64,000 nt of DNA from Certhia americana (taxonomy: Eukaryota > Chordata > Aves > Passeriformes > Certhiidae): positions 12,830,809-12,894,808 of the forward strand of contig CM031864.1 of the NCBI GenBank assembly GCA_018697195.1, read 5' to 3'. Under the pieces are notes generated by a model, which had not been told where the DNA came from, ran no database searches, and worked only from the letters and a program-made list of their open reading frames with translations. Each line of letters starts with the position of its first letter. Positions within the stretch are counted from its first letter, which is position 1. Shown piece after piece: positions 51,424 through 64,000 of this stretch. A program made the position numbers and the translations under genes.

Positions 51424-54400
51424 TGCTGTGATATGTAGTGAGAAATTCCTTACAAACAGTTACACTCTTTTGCAACCAGAATGGAAGTAAATGCACAGCA
51501 GCAAAGTAATACTGTAAGTGATAACATGCAAAACTCCTGCTTTGATCATCCTGTTTATCAATGCCACAGCTTGACCTCTACAGTAATATTGTGCTATCAT
51601 ATTGAGCTCAACTAGCTCCATTCCACAGGGCAGAATGTGTAAGATAAAGTTTTTATTATATACAGAATTGTATGAGAAAGAATAGTTATTTAAACATTGT
51701 CATTAATAGCACATTAAAATACAGTGCTTTTAATACATATTAAAACAGATCTATAGCCTTACAATCTAACCTTACAATCAGCATGTGGATACCTGATTGC
51801 TAAAATAACAACTATAATAATTAAGATGGTGCAGGCTGCCATTTTCTCTTCATTTGCACCATGTACTCTCTCTTTTAATAACTCCTCTCTACACTGTATT
51901 GTTTTCTTGCAGGAGAAGAGAAAGCGATCTCTGAATTGTTGTAGCCATTATTACTATAAAGGAGCTACCAAATAAATGCAGTAAGTAGAGAGGAGACACA
52001 GCTAGGGTTTGAGGGTCACAGCACTGAGCTCTAATCCTTTCTTCAAAGTAGACACATCATTCCAGCTGGTTCTGAGAGAATAAACAGGAGATGTTTAAGG
52101 AAATGGATGAAAGGAGGAAAGGTAAGAGCTACACTTTTTTAAGGCAATGCAGTTTTTCTGAAACATTCAACAAGTCATCTTAGTGAACAAGAAAACACAT
52201 GAAAAAATAAATAATCCACAATCAAACAGGCCCTTCACAAATAATTTCCAAGTGCCTAATGTGGTTGCAGAGGAAAGAAATTTAATGTGGGCAGAGGCTT
52301 TATACACAACCTGTATCTTTTCCTTTTTTTCTTCTTTTTGGCATAAACAATGAAGAAAAGGAATTGTTAAAAAGCAATGGGAAATACCTTGGGATTTTTT
52401 TCTTTTAAAGAAGAAAATTTATGGTGTTGAGTGTTACAGAGAATTTGATGGCTGTATAAAGAGTGCAGTAAGAGGAGGTAGACTGCTTTGATTTTACAGG
52501 GTACTTGCACCATAAATGAGACATGAATACAGCCTAATTAACCTGATTAGAACTATTGCTTCTACACAGCAATTGTCTTTACATAACACATTCTGCTTGA
52601 GTAACAAAGTCTTATTATCTGCTGTTGTACTGCCACTGATAGCTCTGCACTCTCCTTGTTCTGTATTCACATTGCTGAATTATGGTGTAGTGATGCCATT
52701 TCCATCCTGCTAATGTATAGCCTAATGACAAAGCAGAGATTAGCCAAACAGCTCCCAAGCTATACAATAGTAGGTCAAAATAGATATAATCAGTTGGCTA
52801 AGTGAAGAGATTTTTAGCCTTCAGTTTTACTCGTGTCAAAAGATTTTTAAAAGGAAGCTTCAACACCTATTTCATATTTAACATTCACTCCTTGAATTTT
52901 TTACTCAAAACATTCAGCATTTGTAAGTGTAGCATAGCCTCCAAGATAATGTTTGGTATTCTCTCCAGAGACATCATCTAATGAATAAGAATGTGTTCTA
53001 GGTTGGGCTAAATTGCCATATGCGGATTCTTGTACCTTCACAAAGGGATTTTTTTCCATAAGATTTCCTTAAATGGGGTCTTTGGTTTTGTTTTATTTAT
53101 CCCAGTTTGATGCTGGTAAACACTAATGGAGTGATAACTGTGGGAATTGGATGCAAAGTTTGAAAACTAGAACAGGTAGAAATGCTACTTATATGTTGTC
53201 TAGCTTTTGATGTATGAATTGTTTGAAAGATACAGTTGGTGTAGATTTATAGAAGAATAGTTGTAGAATTTAATTTTGATAAATTTTTCTTTTTCTAATA
53301 TATGCTGGTAAGATAAAGCCACATTTTGGTGCATTTTGTGAAGTAGTTGTTGGGACTGTTCCTAAGGCCAAGCATGCATTGCCTGTCATTTCCAGATAAA
53401 AGAATGAAATTATAAAGAGGAGTGTGGAATCTAACTCTGACATTCTCAATCTGAAAACAGATTGTTTTGATACAACTTAGTTTTACTAAGAAGCTCAAAG
53501 GTTTTTATTTGTATTCAAATATGGAAAACACATTCTGAAGCCTGACAGTCCAAACCGTGGCTATCACCTCTGGCTCATCGGCCAGCATACTGATTCAGAG
53601 GCTTCAGGATTTCCCCTCCCCTTTCAGGATATATTATTTCCCAAGTCATCCAGTAGAGTTAAATGTTAGACAACTTGCATCTGAGGTTTGAGTCATGTCA
53701 TATTTGAGGACTCGTGTTTGCTAGTGCCATTGCACTAGAAGATAACTAATAAGTTTATCTTAACCCTTAGACTTCATGGTCACAAAGTGATTAGCTCCTG
53801 TGGGGTTGGTGCTGACAGGAAATCAGGTAGCCCTGAAATTTAGCTGTGCCAGGAGTCCAGCTCAGTCACTTTGGGGATGAAATGGTGGTGGCACAGACAG
53901 GACAGAGAGCTCTGTGTCTTGCACTCATTCAGTAGGCTGAGGTGCTGCTTGGAACTTCATGCTTGGCTGCAGGTGTCATGGCTGGTAAACTCAGCTGAAG
54001 GGAGGAACACTTGTGTAATGTTTTTTGTGAAGAACTATGGCTGTATAAAGTGTGGGCACTGCTGCAGGGAGGTGAGGAGAGCCCAGGCCACCCGTGTGCC
54101 TCAGGACAGAAAGCAGGAAGAGGGAGAACACCTGGTTTAGTCAGCTCAGCATCACAACCCTTTTCAAGAGGCACTGTGAACACACAAAACAGCTGCCACT
54201 TCAGAAAACAACCCATGACCCTCTACCATACTGCATGAAGATGCCTTTCTATCCCTGAAGGAACAATGCCCAAGTCAGTGGTGGAAGAATTTTAAAGAGA
54301 AGAAAATTCTCAAGGCTTTCTTTTTTCTTTACAACAGTCCAAGTGTATTACACTGCAAAACTTCAGATTATCCTAAGAAAGGAATTTGGCTTATTGATTT

Positions 54401-54557
54401 TTATTTTCAAAGTGTGGAGTTGTAAAAATATGTAATTATTTCTCAGAATTGTTACTTAAATTGTGATACCACCCAAAATGTGCAAATTTTTTTTAAGAAA
54501 GAAAGGGAAAGCACTGATTTTTTTCTTAGAAGTTAATATTCTCAGGTACAATGATGA

Positions 54558-54581
54558 TTTTTTTTGTTTGTTTGTTTGTTT
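54558..54581. repeat. TTTG/T-rich simple repeat
   Basis: T-run followed by four TTTG units in the 5' flank. Confidence 0.8.
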
Positions 54582-54768
54582 CATGTACTTTCAACTTAGC
54601 AACATTTTCTTTTATATCACAGAACCACGCAAGAACAGGATAGGTCTGGGTCATCCCTTTCTAGTGCCTGAGTAACAGACAGGTTTATGGTGTCAGGAGG
54701 AAGTTCACTATGAATTTACTCTCATATGGAATATGTGAGGTGAGTGATACCTTAGTTTCACAGCACTG

Positions 54769-54796
54769 GGTCACTGTGACATTAGGTCATGGGTCA
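54769..54796. promoter_or_regulatory. ERE-like palindrome followed by DR1 element
   Basis: GGTCACTGTGACA (one mismatch to the estrogen response consensus) is followed two bases later by AGGTCATGGGTCA, a direct repeat with one-base spacing as bound by HNF4, COUP-TF or PPAR/RXR. It lies about 5.1 kb upstream of the VTG cap site. Candidate distal enhancer; inferred from motifs only. Confidence 0.4.
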
Positions 54797-56129
54797 GATA
54801 AGATAAGCTGTGTATTATTCCTAAGGAAGGAACAGATAATACCCAGCCAGTTCAAACAACAGACATTGACTTTACCCTCACAAAACAGGTAAAAAAGGCA
54901 AAATCACCTACCAGCATTTAATGAATGACTATGACTTCCAAAGTATTAAAGGCCAAATCGTATACAAATAAGAACACATTTTGTTTTTAAGTTAGTGTGA
55001 AAGTTAGTTCAGTAATAAATTGAGCACCATGTTTCATCAGTTTAAAAGAAAGTTGATACATGGTTATTCCCACAAAAATATGTATTAATTATCATAATAT
55101 TTTCTGCATAAGACAGTTACAGATAAAATATTAAATATAACACTGACATTAATAACTGCTTATCAAGGGCTGCAGCACTATGGTTCAACATTGCCCATAA
55201 AAATCAGAGGGCAAACTAACCCTTGAACATACCTTTGGGTAAGACCATGAAGATTTAATTTAATCCCTCTAGTATAAAGAATTAAGGCTGAACAAATTTG
55301 TATGGCCAGGAGAAGTCAGAACTGGATGCAGATCCAAGCCTGCTGTCTTGCACACTTACACAACTGCATTTTCTCCCATCTTGCAGAAAATCTCTCAGAA
55401 CCATTTGATCATTTGAGTCTAACATGGTAAAGACTGTCGTTTCCTGCAAGAAGAACATGTATCACTAAAATTTAATTCTCCAGTGTGGTATGTGCAACCT
55501 TGATGTGTAACTACTCAAATTCTATTTTCAAGACTTTTAAATATAAATATAGGAAAAAGTTAAAGCCAGGCCCCTGCTCTCTACTCTCTGTACCCTGCAC
55601 TGAAGTTAATAGTATTTGTTCATGGAGTTTAACTGGAGCCATATCAAGTGTATCCTGACACTAAGTTGCTCTTTGTGAATTCACTGTAACTTCAGTGTAA
55701 ACACTCAAGGAATAAAACAGTTCTCAGTAAGAACTGAGGTTGAAAATCTGCTCTAGCATGGGCACCTCTTAGAACACTAAAACGCTCTATGAGAACTCTA
55801 TTTCAGAAACAATCCAATTTTTTAACTATTCAATTATTTTTTATAATAATACCTAAATTAATTTTCTTTTGCTCACCTTTGGAAAGAAGATCAGGATGAT
55901 TGTTTTTTTCTTGGTTTTCAATGGAAAATAGCCTCTGGTATATAGAAAGAAACCTCTAAACTTAATTTTCAAGGAATGCTTGATCAACAAATAATGTCAA
56001 TCTCAAAACTAAAATTGGACATAATTATCCATTTTTTAATTTTTCAGAGAAGAAAATGGAATGAAGCCAGAGAGATTCCATGGATATTTTCTGCAATTTT
56101 GTCTTGTTGGCTTTCCTTTCCCCTCTAAA

Positions 56130-56213
56130 AATTAATATAATTAATTAATATTAAATAATAAATATAAAAAAATTAATATATATAATAAATTAATATTATT
56201 AATATAATTAATT
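56130..56213. repeat. AT-only low-complexity block
   Basis: About 84 bases made almost only of TTAATATAATTAA-like units in the 5' flank. Confidence 0.75.
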
Positions 56214-59200
56214 CACTGGCTAAATTTCTTCTGGAATGAACTGATATAGCTCCAATTAAATGGAATTTGGTCAGTTTACTCCATCTGTGTATTTAGTATT
56301 TTACAGTTTTTAGCATAGGAAGATGTTGGTTGATGCTAACTGGTTTTTCTAGAGACTTTCTAACAGGCAACTAAGTTCCCTTGAACTGATTATTAGTGCA
56401 TAAATCCTCTAACTGAGGATTTATACCGCAAAACACAAAGAACCACAACTAAAATCTAATAAATGGTTCAAACGTTCCTATTCATCTTCCCAGAATTTCT
56501 GGACACTGTGACACAAGTGAATGGAAATTTGTCTTCCTTTTGATTTAAAGATTGATTTAAGATCTCTCCTACAGCAAATAAAACTATTTGGATTCATATA
56601 TCTGTGAGTTTTCAGAAGTTAATGTTAACTTTACCACTCCATTCTGTACTTGTGCACTTCTAAATATAAGCAGCATCAAAATATAAGCACAATCAGGTAT
56701 AATAAATATGTGCATTTAATGATATACATTTTTTAAACTCCTAATTAATTATACAAATATTTTATACCACTTGTGTTTTTGGTCCAGCTATCACAGGCAT
56801 TTGTGCTTCAGTGCAGTGCCAGTGGCTGCCACCTCACCCAGAGTCACACAGAAGGGCCTATTAACACAGCCAAGACTTGTGTTAACACAAGATTTTCGTG
56901 TCTATAAAGCTCAACTTTTTCTCCTAGTGTAACTATAATTTATAAGCATTAAAGGCTTTTTTCCAAATCTGCCCATGTTTAGCCTCTCCAGACAGCTCCC
57001 AGATTTTCTGTAGCAGCAGTGTGCTTGAGCAGATGATAGCAGTACCACTGTTGAACTTGGAGTTAAATGATGCTATCATTTTAGGTAGAAGTAGTGATAT
57101 TAAATAATCCAGTGTCTTTCTGGAAGGTAGCAGCCTTATAACTTTTAGCTCTCTTCCCCAACCAATCTACAAAGAAATGTTGCTAGGAGAAACTATGGAG
57201 GAGTGTAGGAACCGCTCTTCTTCCAGGCATAAAAGTAACTGCTGGTATCAGCAAAGGAAAATTAGAATATGAGACATACAGCTGTAAAAGAAAATATGCT
57301 CTACATGAAAGCACATCAGAAGCTCCATCTATAAATTTCTACTCACTCAACATGTTGGGAAATGTATAGAAAAAGATAAAAGTGGATGTACAAAGACTTA
57401 GGCAATGTCTGAAGAGAGGGTAACAAATGTTCTGTCTTAATGAAGCATGGAAAAGAAACCAATCTCACAGTACAGTTTGAAAAGCCAGGCCAGTCACCTG
57501 GGAAACAAGAAGAAAAGGCAAACCAAGAAAATAGGCTATCAGCCTAAGCCTCACAAAGCATTCACAAAATATAAGTACCATAGACTTGCAAGGTAGTGGT
57601 TAATAGGCTCTAAAATTATAGAACTGTCTATAGCACACGTGGAACCACAGGTATGTGAGCCAACCTTATCACTGAAGATTACTGGAGCAGCAGGTTCAAA
57701 GCACTTTGAAATGAAGACCATTACAGGAGTTTCTAGATACCTTTGACTCCAAGAAGCAGTTTAGCAGTGGGTTTGAAACAGTCTGCCTTTCCATCCTGAA
57801 GTTACAGCAAATAAGATTTCATTGCCATTTAATGGGTAAAATTCCTCATGCGGGAACAGTAAGACCTGTGGACAGTTCTTTGAAGTGGACCTGGACTGAG
57901 ATGATGAACCTCCATCGATGAGAAATAAGGTGCAAGGACCACAACCACAGGGCAAAATGAAGCACTGTGATTCTTCAGAAACAGTGGGAAGAATATCCCT
58001 GAAACATGCTTGAGCTGCCTGCCATGAAAGGTGGCACAAGGTGTGAGGAGAAGATTTGTGACAACCGTATGGAAGTGCAGGTTCAGAGAAGCAGACAGGT
58101 TTTTCATGAGGGTATTCCCTGACCCCAAGAGATAAGGGGAGACTATTTTGCTAAAAAGCACGAGGCACACAAGATGCTGACAGCAGCTTCAGATTGATCT
58201 GGAGAGCGGGAAGGGAGGATGGACTTCTCAGAGGAGGAGTTCGATTTCTCATCAGGGCACTTTGCCCTCACTGTCACTTATTTAGCTCTAGAGTCTTATA
58301 AGATCTTTAACCCAAAACAGGTGGTTTTGTCCTACTAATGAGACTTAATTGGAAACCTATTGTTTTTACAGCGAGACTCTTAGGTCTCCTCAATAGGCAG
58401 ATCGAAATAACATGAGGGAAAATGGGAATTAAACTGAAAGACATGAGTGACATTTTGTCCATGTTATTACCTCAGTATTAAGTAGTTTATTTTTGTCTCT
58501 CTGTCTTGGGGAAAAATGGTTTGGATTTGTCCTTGAATATGAAAGACGATAGAGAGGTTTTAAACAGTTTAGATAAATATACAATAAAAATCACTCTGGA
58601 AACAAATGAGAATAATTTGAAGCTACACAATAAAAAAGATAGAGATATAGGGAAAATTCTCCTTTTCCATTTTGAAGTCTATTTAATATACTTCAGACTA
58701 GAAGGCTGGAAAAAGATGTCTTCTTCAGTCTCTTATCTGAAGCCAGGAGCAAGTGTACAATGCAAAAAAAAAGGAACCAAGGAAAACTTTTTATTCTTCT
58801 CTTTGATGCCTTCACAGATCCTTCAGAACAATATAAGAGCACTTCAGATATTTTCTTTTTCTTAGTCTTGCACTTCTGGAAGACCCCTGAATTTTATATA
58901 TTCTGTTTCTTCCAGTTAGCTTTTCTTTTTATCTAGAAATTTTATTTCAACATCTCCCATCATTTTTAGCTTGCCTCTTGCTTTGTTGCATTATAGACAC
59001 AGTGACTGTCTCAAAGTCAAGTGAGGGCAACTTTTGCTCTCTAAAAAAGACCATCCTGCAGTCCTCTAAACCTCTCACTAACACATGTTACTTCATGGGG
59101 GCTTCAGGAAAGATTGAATAAAACTAGACAGAGATGAGTACTCCTGTTAGGTGTCCTGAGAATGGGAGCTCCATTTAAGTCATCCTTTAGGTGCTGCTGC

Positions 59201-59374
59201 CTCCTCCTGTAGTGCTCTGACTATTCCACTGTGACAGAGATTTGGACACTGACCTTGCTGCTTCCCCTCCCTCCTTTGAGCATCCTCAGACAAGATGTGG
59301 GACCCTCTGTCTTCCCAGACTGCTCATAAAACTGGTCTTGTGTTCACCATAGCCATTGCTAACAAATGAATAAG

Positions 59375-59396
59375 AAAAAAAAAAAAAAAAAAAAAA
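59375..59396. repeat. A22 homopolymer
   Basis: Homopolymer in the 5' flank; no clear retroposed gene upstream of it. Confidence 0.8.
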
Positions 59397-61549
59397 TCCA
59401 ATCCCAAAAACACAACCGAAGAACCCCAGAAAGACCCAACTGGAGATGCTTTCCCTATGTGTGTGCTGTGCTGATTTCCAGGGATGTTAACAGCTGCCAC
59501 AGAGGTGCCAAAAGGCAAAACAACCCAACACCACCTCAGCATTATAGCACATAAATGGAAAGTGAGTAATAACAAATATACAAGAAGAGAGTCCAAAGAT
59601 TCATTTGCTGGTGGTAATTCATGTGCTGTGGTGGGAGGAAGGTGCTCCAAGCAGGGGTGTAAGGATGAAGAGTAAAGCTGACTTATGAGCTCTACTCCTA
59701 CAAATACATTAGTGTTTGCTTGCAAAGTACTAGAGACAACACTACTGGAAGAGTATCTCCTTGAAGGAGGTCAACAGGAATGCCATCTCTCTTTACATTT
59801 CTGTTTCTCATTCTATTTCATTAGGTAAGATCTCTCTAGCAACAATTTGTCACAACCTCATGAGCAATTTCTGACAACTACTTTCTCTCCAGCTTTGTTT
59901 TCTCTCAATTGTTATGATCAAGAAAGACACAGTTCACAGTTTTCTCTTCCCTGATTTTCCTCTGGGTTTTTTTGTGTATTATTTTTTTTTAATGAAAGCC
60001 TGCAGTATGTGATGAACGATTGCTGCCAGGAGCACCTTGCAAAGTGTCTATGTGATGATTATATGAGTGGTTCACAGTCTTTCACATTCCATAGTATAGA
60101 AGTGAGCCTTTGGGGCAACTCAAAAAGTTTTAAAACACTTGATTTCATTCAGGGAAGAATCAAAGAGTTTCACTAGAAGAAATTGTCTTTACACATATAA
60201 AAAATGAAGGTTTCTAAAGGGATCTTTTGGTTAGATGACAGAAAACCTGCATTTTGTAATACCACAGGGGTTCTTTTAATAAGTCACTGAAAAGTTCCAT
60301 TTGACAAGTCAAACCTTGAATTTTTTTTTCATACTTATTATAGCCAAGGAGGTGCTAACCTAATACAATGGGCAAAGGAGTGTCATCACAATACAATAGA
60401 CCAGACAGAGTTAGTACAATGCTGGGCAATAAGGGATCTCACTATAATGAGTGAGAGAAGCAGTGTCTGCAGCATAAGAAGCATGCTTCAGAAAAGAGAA
60501 AAGAAATGTGTTTGGTTTGTTACTGGTCATTTTTTAGCTGCAATTGTAACCCAATGCAATGACCTCTAGATGCTTAAGAGTCTTTAAAAAGCAGAATAAT
60601 TTCAAAGGTTCACAGGGCAAACAAAACCATTATGGTATCTAACTGGGGGCCTCAGTAAAACAGGCTTATAGATTTCTGCACAATGTTGCCTCTATCTAAC
60701 TTGATAATTCAGAATTACATCAGTGGTGTTAGGCTGAAGCTCAGTTTAGCCCTCTATATTGCTCACATTGATGCACTGTGAGAGCTACAGAAGTATTAGA
60801 GAATGAGATGAGAGAGTTTTCTCTTCTGTTTAATTATATTTGACAAAAATTTGCATCAATTAAGTCAGAAATTTCTTTTCCTGTACTTTTTTTAGTATTG
60901 GTCCCCAAAATCTTTACTATGTTTTTGGTCCTCAAATTGCTTTATTCCATTTATACTCACTTCCCAGCTCATGTTCAAATTTCAAGGTGCACTAGCTCTG
61001 GCATCAGGACAATGCTGTGGAAATTGTTTGGCTAGAAGAACATTCCCACTCACCGCATAATTCTAAAGCACAACAAGGGCAAAGGATGCTCAAACAAATC
61101 CATACAATATGCTATATGTAAATCTCCACAGGTTTTCAGCAAACTACACTCTGCAAATGTGTATGACCTACTTTTTCAGATAGCTTAGTGCATAATAGCA
61201 TCCTTGCTGTCAATCACATGGCAACTGCAAGCACAATATATGTCCTTGATGTGGAAAGAAGAGAAGGAGGCAGAACTTCAATAAAACTTGGGCAAGATGT
61301 AGAAGAAAATGACGTAGTTATGAGTTCAAATTTACAGCACAACAAGACAAGTGCTTGGTGGGGTAAAAAATGCTGTTAATTTACTGGAGACCAAAATGAA
61401 ATATATGGGGCAGAATGGAGTAATTGTAGTATAGAGATACAGTTTGGATCACTTAGATACACATATGACAGGCATCTGAAAGTCCAAGCAGTACCTTTCC
61501 TGATTACCCAGAAGCTCTAATGCAAAGCTTCATACAGAAGAGTGACATG

Positions 61550-61800
61550 ACAGAATCACAGAATAAGGTGAGTTGGATGGCACCCTCAAGGATCATTGAA
61601 TCCAACTCTTGGCAGCACAGCACATCACCATTCCCAAGAGTAACTCCATGTGCCTAAGAGCATCATCCAAAAGCTTCTTGAACTCTGTCAGGCTGGTGCT
61701 GACCACTTCCACTTCCTTGGGCAGCCTGTTCCAGTTCCCAACCACCCTCTGGGTGCAGAACCTTTTCTTGATATCCAGCCTAAACTTTTCTGATGCAGAT
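61550..61800 (-). mobile_element. CR1 LINE 3' fragment
   Basis: Plus-strand ACAGAATCACAGAAT is the reverse complement of the typical CR1 3' octamer repeat. The minus strand still reads VVGNWNRLPKEVEVVSTSL, the C-terminus of CR1 ORF2. 5'-truncated, in the 5' flank of VTG. Confidence 0.9.
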
Positions 61801-64000
61801 TTGAAGAGAGAAGGCAAACACAGTATGTTGGAGTTACTTGGTGTGGTACAGTTTAAGGAGGAGTGCACTACTGGACCTAATTTTTTAAACATTTTTAATA
61901 ATTTAGTATTAATGAAAAACTCTTATTTAGGCATTCTTATTTAGCACAGAAAAACTGTAGAGGTATATAAGCTTTAATTCAAACATGGCAAAACACAGCC
62001 AAATTGCAAACATCACTAGAATGAAACAACTTTTCACTTCAGTAAGACCCAATTTACAGCTACTAAGAAAAAGAAACTATGAAATATTTCTGAGTTCCAA
62101 TTGCTAAATGGACTTCAGGAGTCAGAAAACTTGGTTTTGTGGTTCAGGCAGTAGATAAAGTCTGAAAAGAACTGGTTTCAATTTATGGATCCGTGGTGGT
62201 CTTGGAGCAAATCACACTTAATACAAAATGTGGATAGTATGTCATGCCTGTTGGACTATAAACGTTTTAATGCAGGGAAAATCTCTCACTAGGTGAAGAC
62301 TCTGCATTTACCTCTAAGAAATATCTATCTTGACTGAGAGGCTGAGGTATTCCTATATTAGAAATACTGATCAATAACAAAAACAAATATTGCTGTCTTT
62401 TCCCCTGGTTGCTGGAGCTTATCTCAGATGTGAGATTGGGTACACAGATTTTCTTCTGCACTTAGCTGTTGGGGGCAGACAGTTCCTGCTTGCTGATAAA
62501 GATCAAGAAGTCTGGCAAAGAGGAAAATGAACCAGAATTGTGAGGGGAAACAGAAAGAAAGAGTACCTGATGGAGGAAAATATAATGGTGGAGATATTCT
62601 GGTCTGCAGATGGTGAAGGGCTTATCCCAAGTGCTTTCTGCTTTGCCAGATGGCACTAGCTAGAACAGAAAGTTCTCAGGGAATTAGAAAAGGTTGCTTT
62701 CACATCAAAAATAACCCAAATATAGGGCTAATGACTAAGGGGGGAAAAAATGGTTATGTAGCCAAGTATCCAGAGTTCAGAAAGCGGGTAGAAAGCATTA
62801 GCAAATGAGGATGAGAGCTCTAAACCTCTTTTTTTTTTTTTTTTTTTCCTAGCCAACATTCAGGGCAAAAACTAACCCTTGCTCTGAATTCTCTTCCCCT
62901 TGTTCCTGTGTTTGATGTTTCATGCAGTCCTCACAATCCTACTTCTCTCATCCTTTCCTTTCAAAAATCCCTGCATCTGCAATATCACTGTGGCTTGCTT
63001 CTAGGACATAACCTGGCACATGGGAGGAGGGCTAATGTTTCAGTACATATATCTGCTTTTTGTTCTCAAGGGAGATGGCATAGGTTAGAAAATGAACTGC
63101 CCCCTCTCTATCAGTGTTATATTCTTGCTTCTCTAAGGGACATTGGGGGTATAATGTGGTGGGAAGACATGTTACAGATGGAGAGAACATGGTGGGAAGT
63201 CGGCTTTATCTGCCTCAAATTAGACACGGAGACAGAAAGGACAGCAGTTTCTGGACATTAGGAGGAGAGTTTGTCTGGCAGGGTTTTTGAAACTCAGTCA
63301 CATATTTTTTGTTTAACAGCTTACAAGATAGTGTATTATAAGACTGAGTGAGTGTTTATGAACTGTGTTGGAAAAGGACTATGGGATGTAAGTTGCTGGT
63401 GAATGGTTTCAGCTTATGTCTGAAAGGCTGGCAAGGATGAAGGAGGCACGGTTTAGGGCCCTGAACCCTGGAGAAATGGATGCTGACCACCCTACATCTG
63501 CTTCATGGCTCCTCCTGGGCAGGAACAGTAGTTGCAACCATTCCATGCGGGGATTTCAGCACACAGTGATTACTTCCCTCTGGTGTTTTTTTCAGGAAGG
63601 AAGGAAGGAGGAAGACAGAAACTTCCTTCAGTTTATACCTGCACTTGTATTGCTAAGGGAATCTAGCTTCTAGCCTCTGAACTCAAATAGCTCCAATTGT
63701 TCTGCCTTCTTTTTTGTGAAAGCATGTAAGGAAAGACCTGTACTACCAAAGACAACTCTGCTTCTTATTCTTTAAAGGTATTAGAAAGTGCTCCTATTTA
63801 ATAACAGTTATCTTTATGTAGTACCTGTATCTTTTCATAAGCTAATAGTTGTAAAGCACTGTCTACTTTGCTTAATGATACTACTTTCCCAATATAAAAC
63901 AGGTCTAATGGGTGTGAAATATGAAAGCAATATTCCTGTAATTTATCACTTAAGCCGTCTTTCACTCTTTTGGGGTGAATTGTTGTATTTTTAAAAGGAA
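61801..64000. other. far 5' flank, no gene seen
   Basis: T19 run at 62829-62847. The open frame 62908-63261 (117 codons) lacks recognisable similarity or exon borders. Confidence 0.55.

Larger units (their letters stand above)
50316..54768. other. 5' flank of VTG, proximal 4.5 kb
   Basis: Contains the second 40-bp promoter-like segment (51384-51423) and a T/TTTG repeat. No gene recognised. Confidence 0.6.
54797..61549. other. 5' flank of VTG, distal part
   Basis: Contains an AT block (56130-56213) and an A22 run. A GC-richer part near 57760-58260 has overlapping open frames on the minus strand that match nothing recognised; it could be an unidentified old repeat. Confidence 0.55.

Noticed and set aside
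62908..63261. 117-codon plus-strand open frame
   Set aside because: No recognisable domain, promoter or exon borders; chance length in this base composition.

Overview
The window is vertebrate genomic DNA: AT-rich, with GT-AG introns, CR1 retroposon fragments and long stretches without genes. CR1 elements plus a three-part yolk protein gene point to a bird. A short element near 16.2 kb with a tRNA-Ile-like head and a CR1-like tail resembles the SINE known from songbirds (TguSINE1), so a passerine is the best guess.

One gene dominates. It is a complete vitellogenin on the minus strand, with the start codon at 49668 and the stop at 6652. I placed 34 coding exons by eye. All introns are GT-AG, every exon phase matches the next, and the exons sum to 5973 nt (1990 residues plus stop). 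The order is signal peptide (exons 1-2), lipid-binding N-sheet and helical lipovitellin region (exons 3-13), beta-sheet lipovitellin region (14-22), polyserine phosvitin (23-24), and the beta-prime/von Willebrand D and C-terminal region (25-34). No frameshift or stop interrupts it. It resembles VTG1-type vitellogenins more than chicken VTG2, but the paralogue is not settled.

Upstream of the start are a TATA box, a perfect 16-bp palindrome, FOXA and C/EBP-like sites, and a near-consensus estrogen response element about 0.63 kb from the predicted cap site. A second near-consensus element next to a DR1 lies about 5.1 kb upstream. This fits a liver gene induced by estrogen in laying females. Downstream of the stop is a short 3' UTR with AATAAA.

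The rest is introns and flanks: 1-6480 is 3' flank with a probable solo LTR near 4.0-4.3 kb, and 49734-64000 is 5' flank with a CR1 fragment near 61.6 kb. Introns hold an 0.8-kb CR1 (intron 13), an ancient CR1 (intron 11), the SINE (intron 25), a TATC microsatellite (intron 21) and simple tracts. No neighbouring gene, RNA gene or novel defence-like system was recognised.
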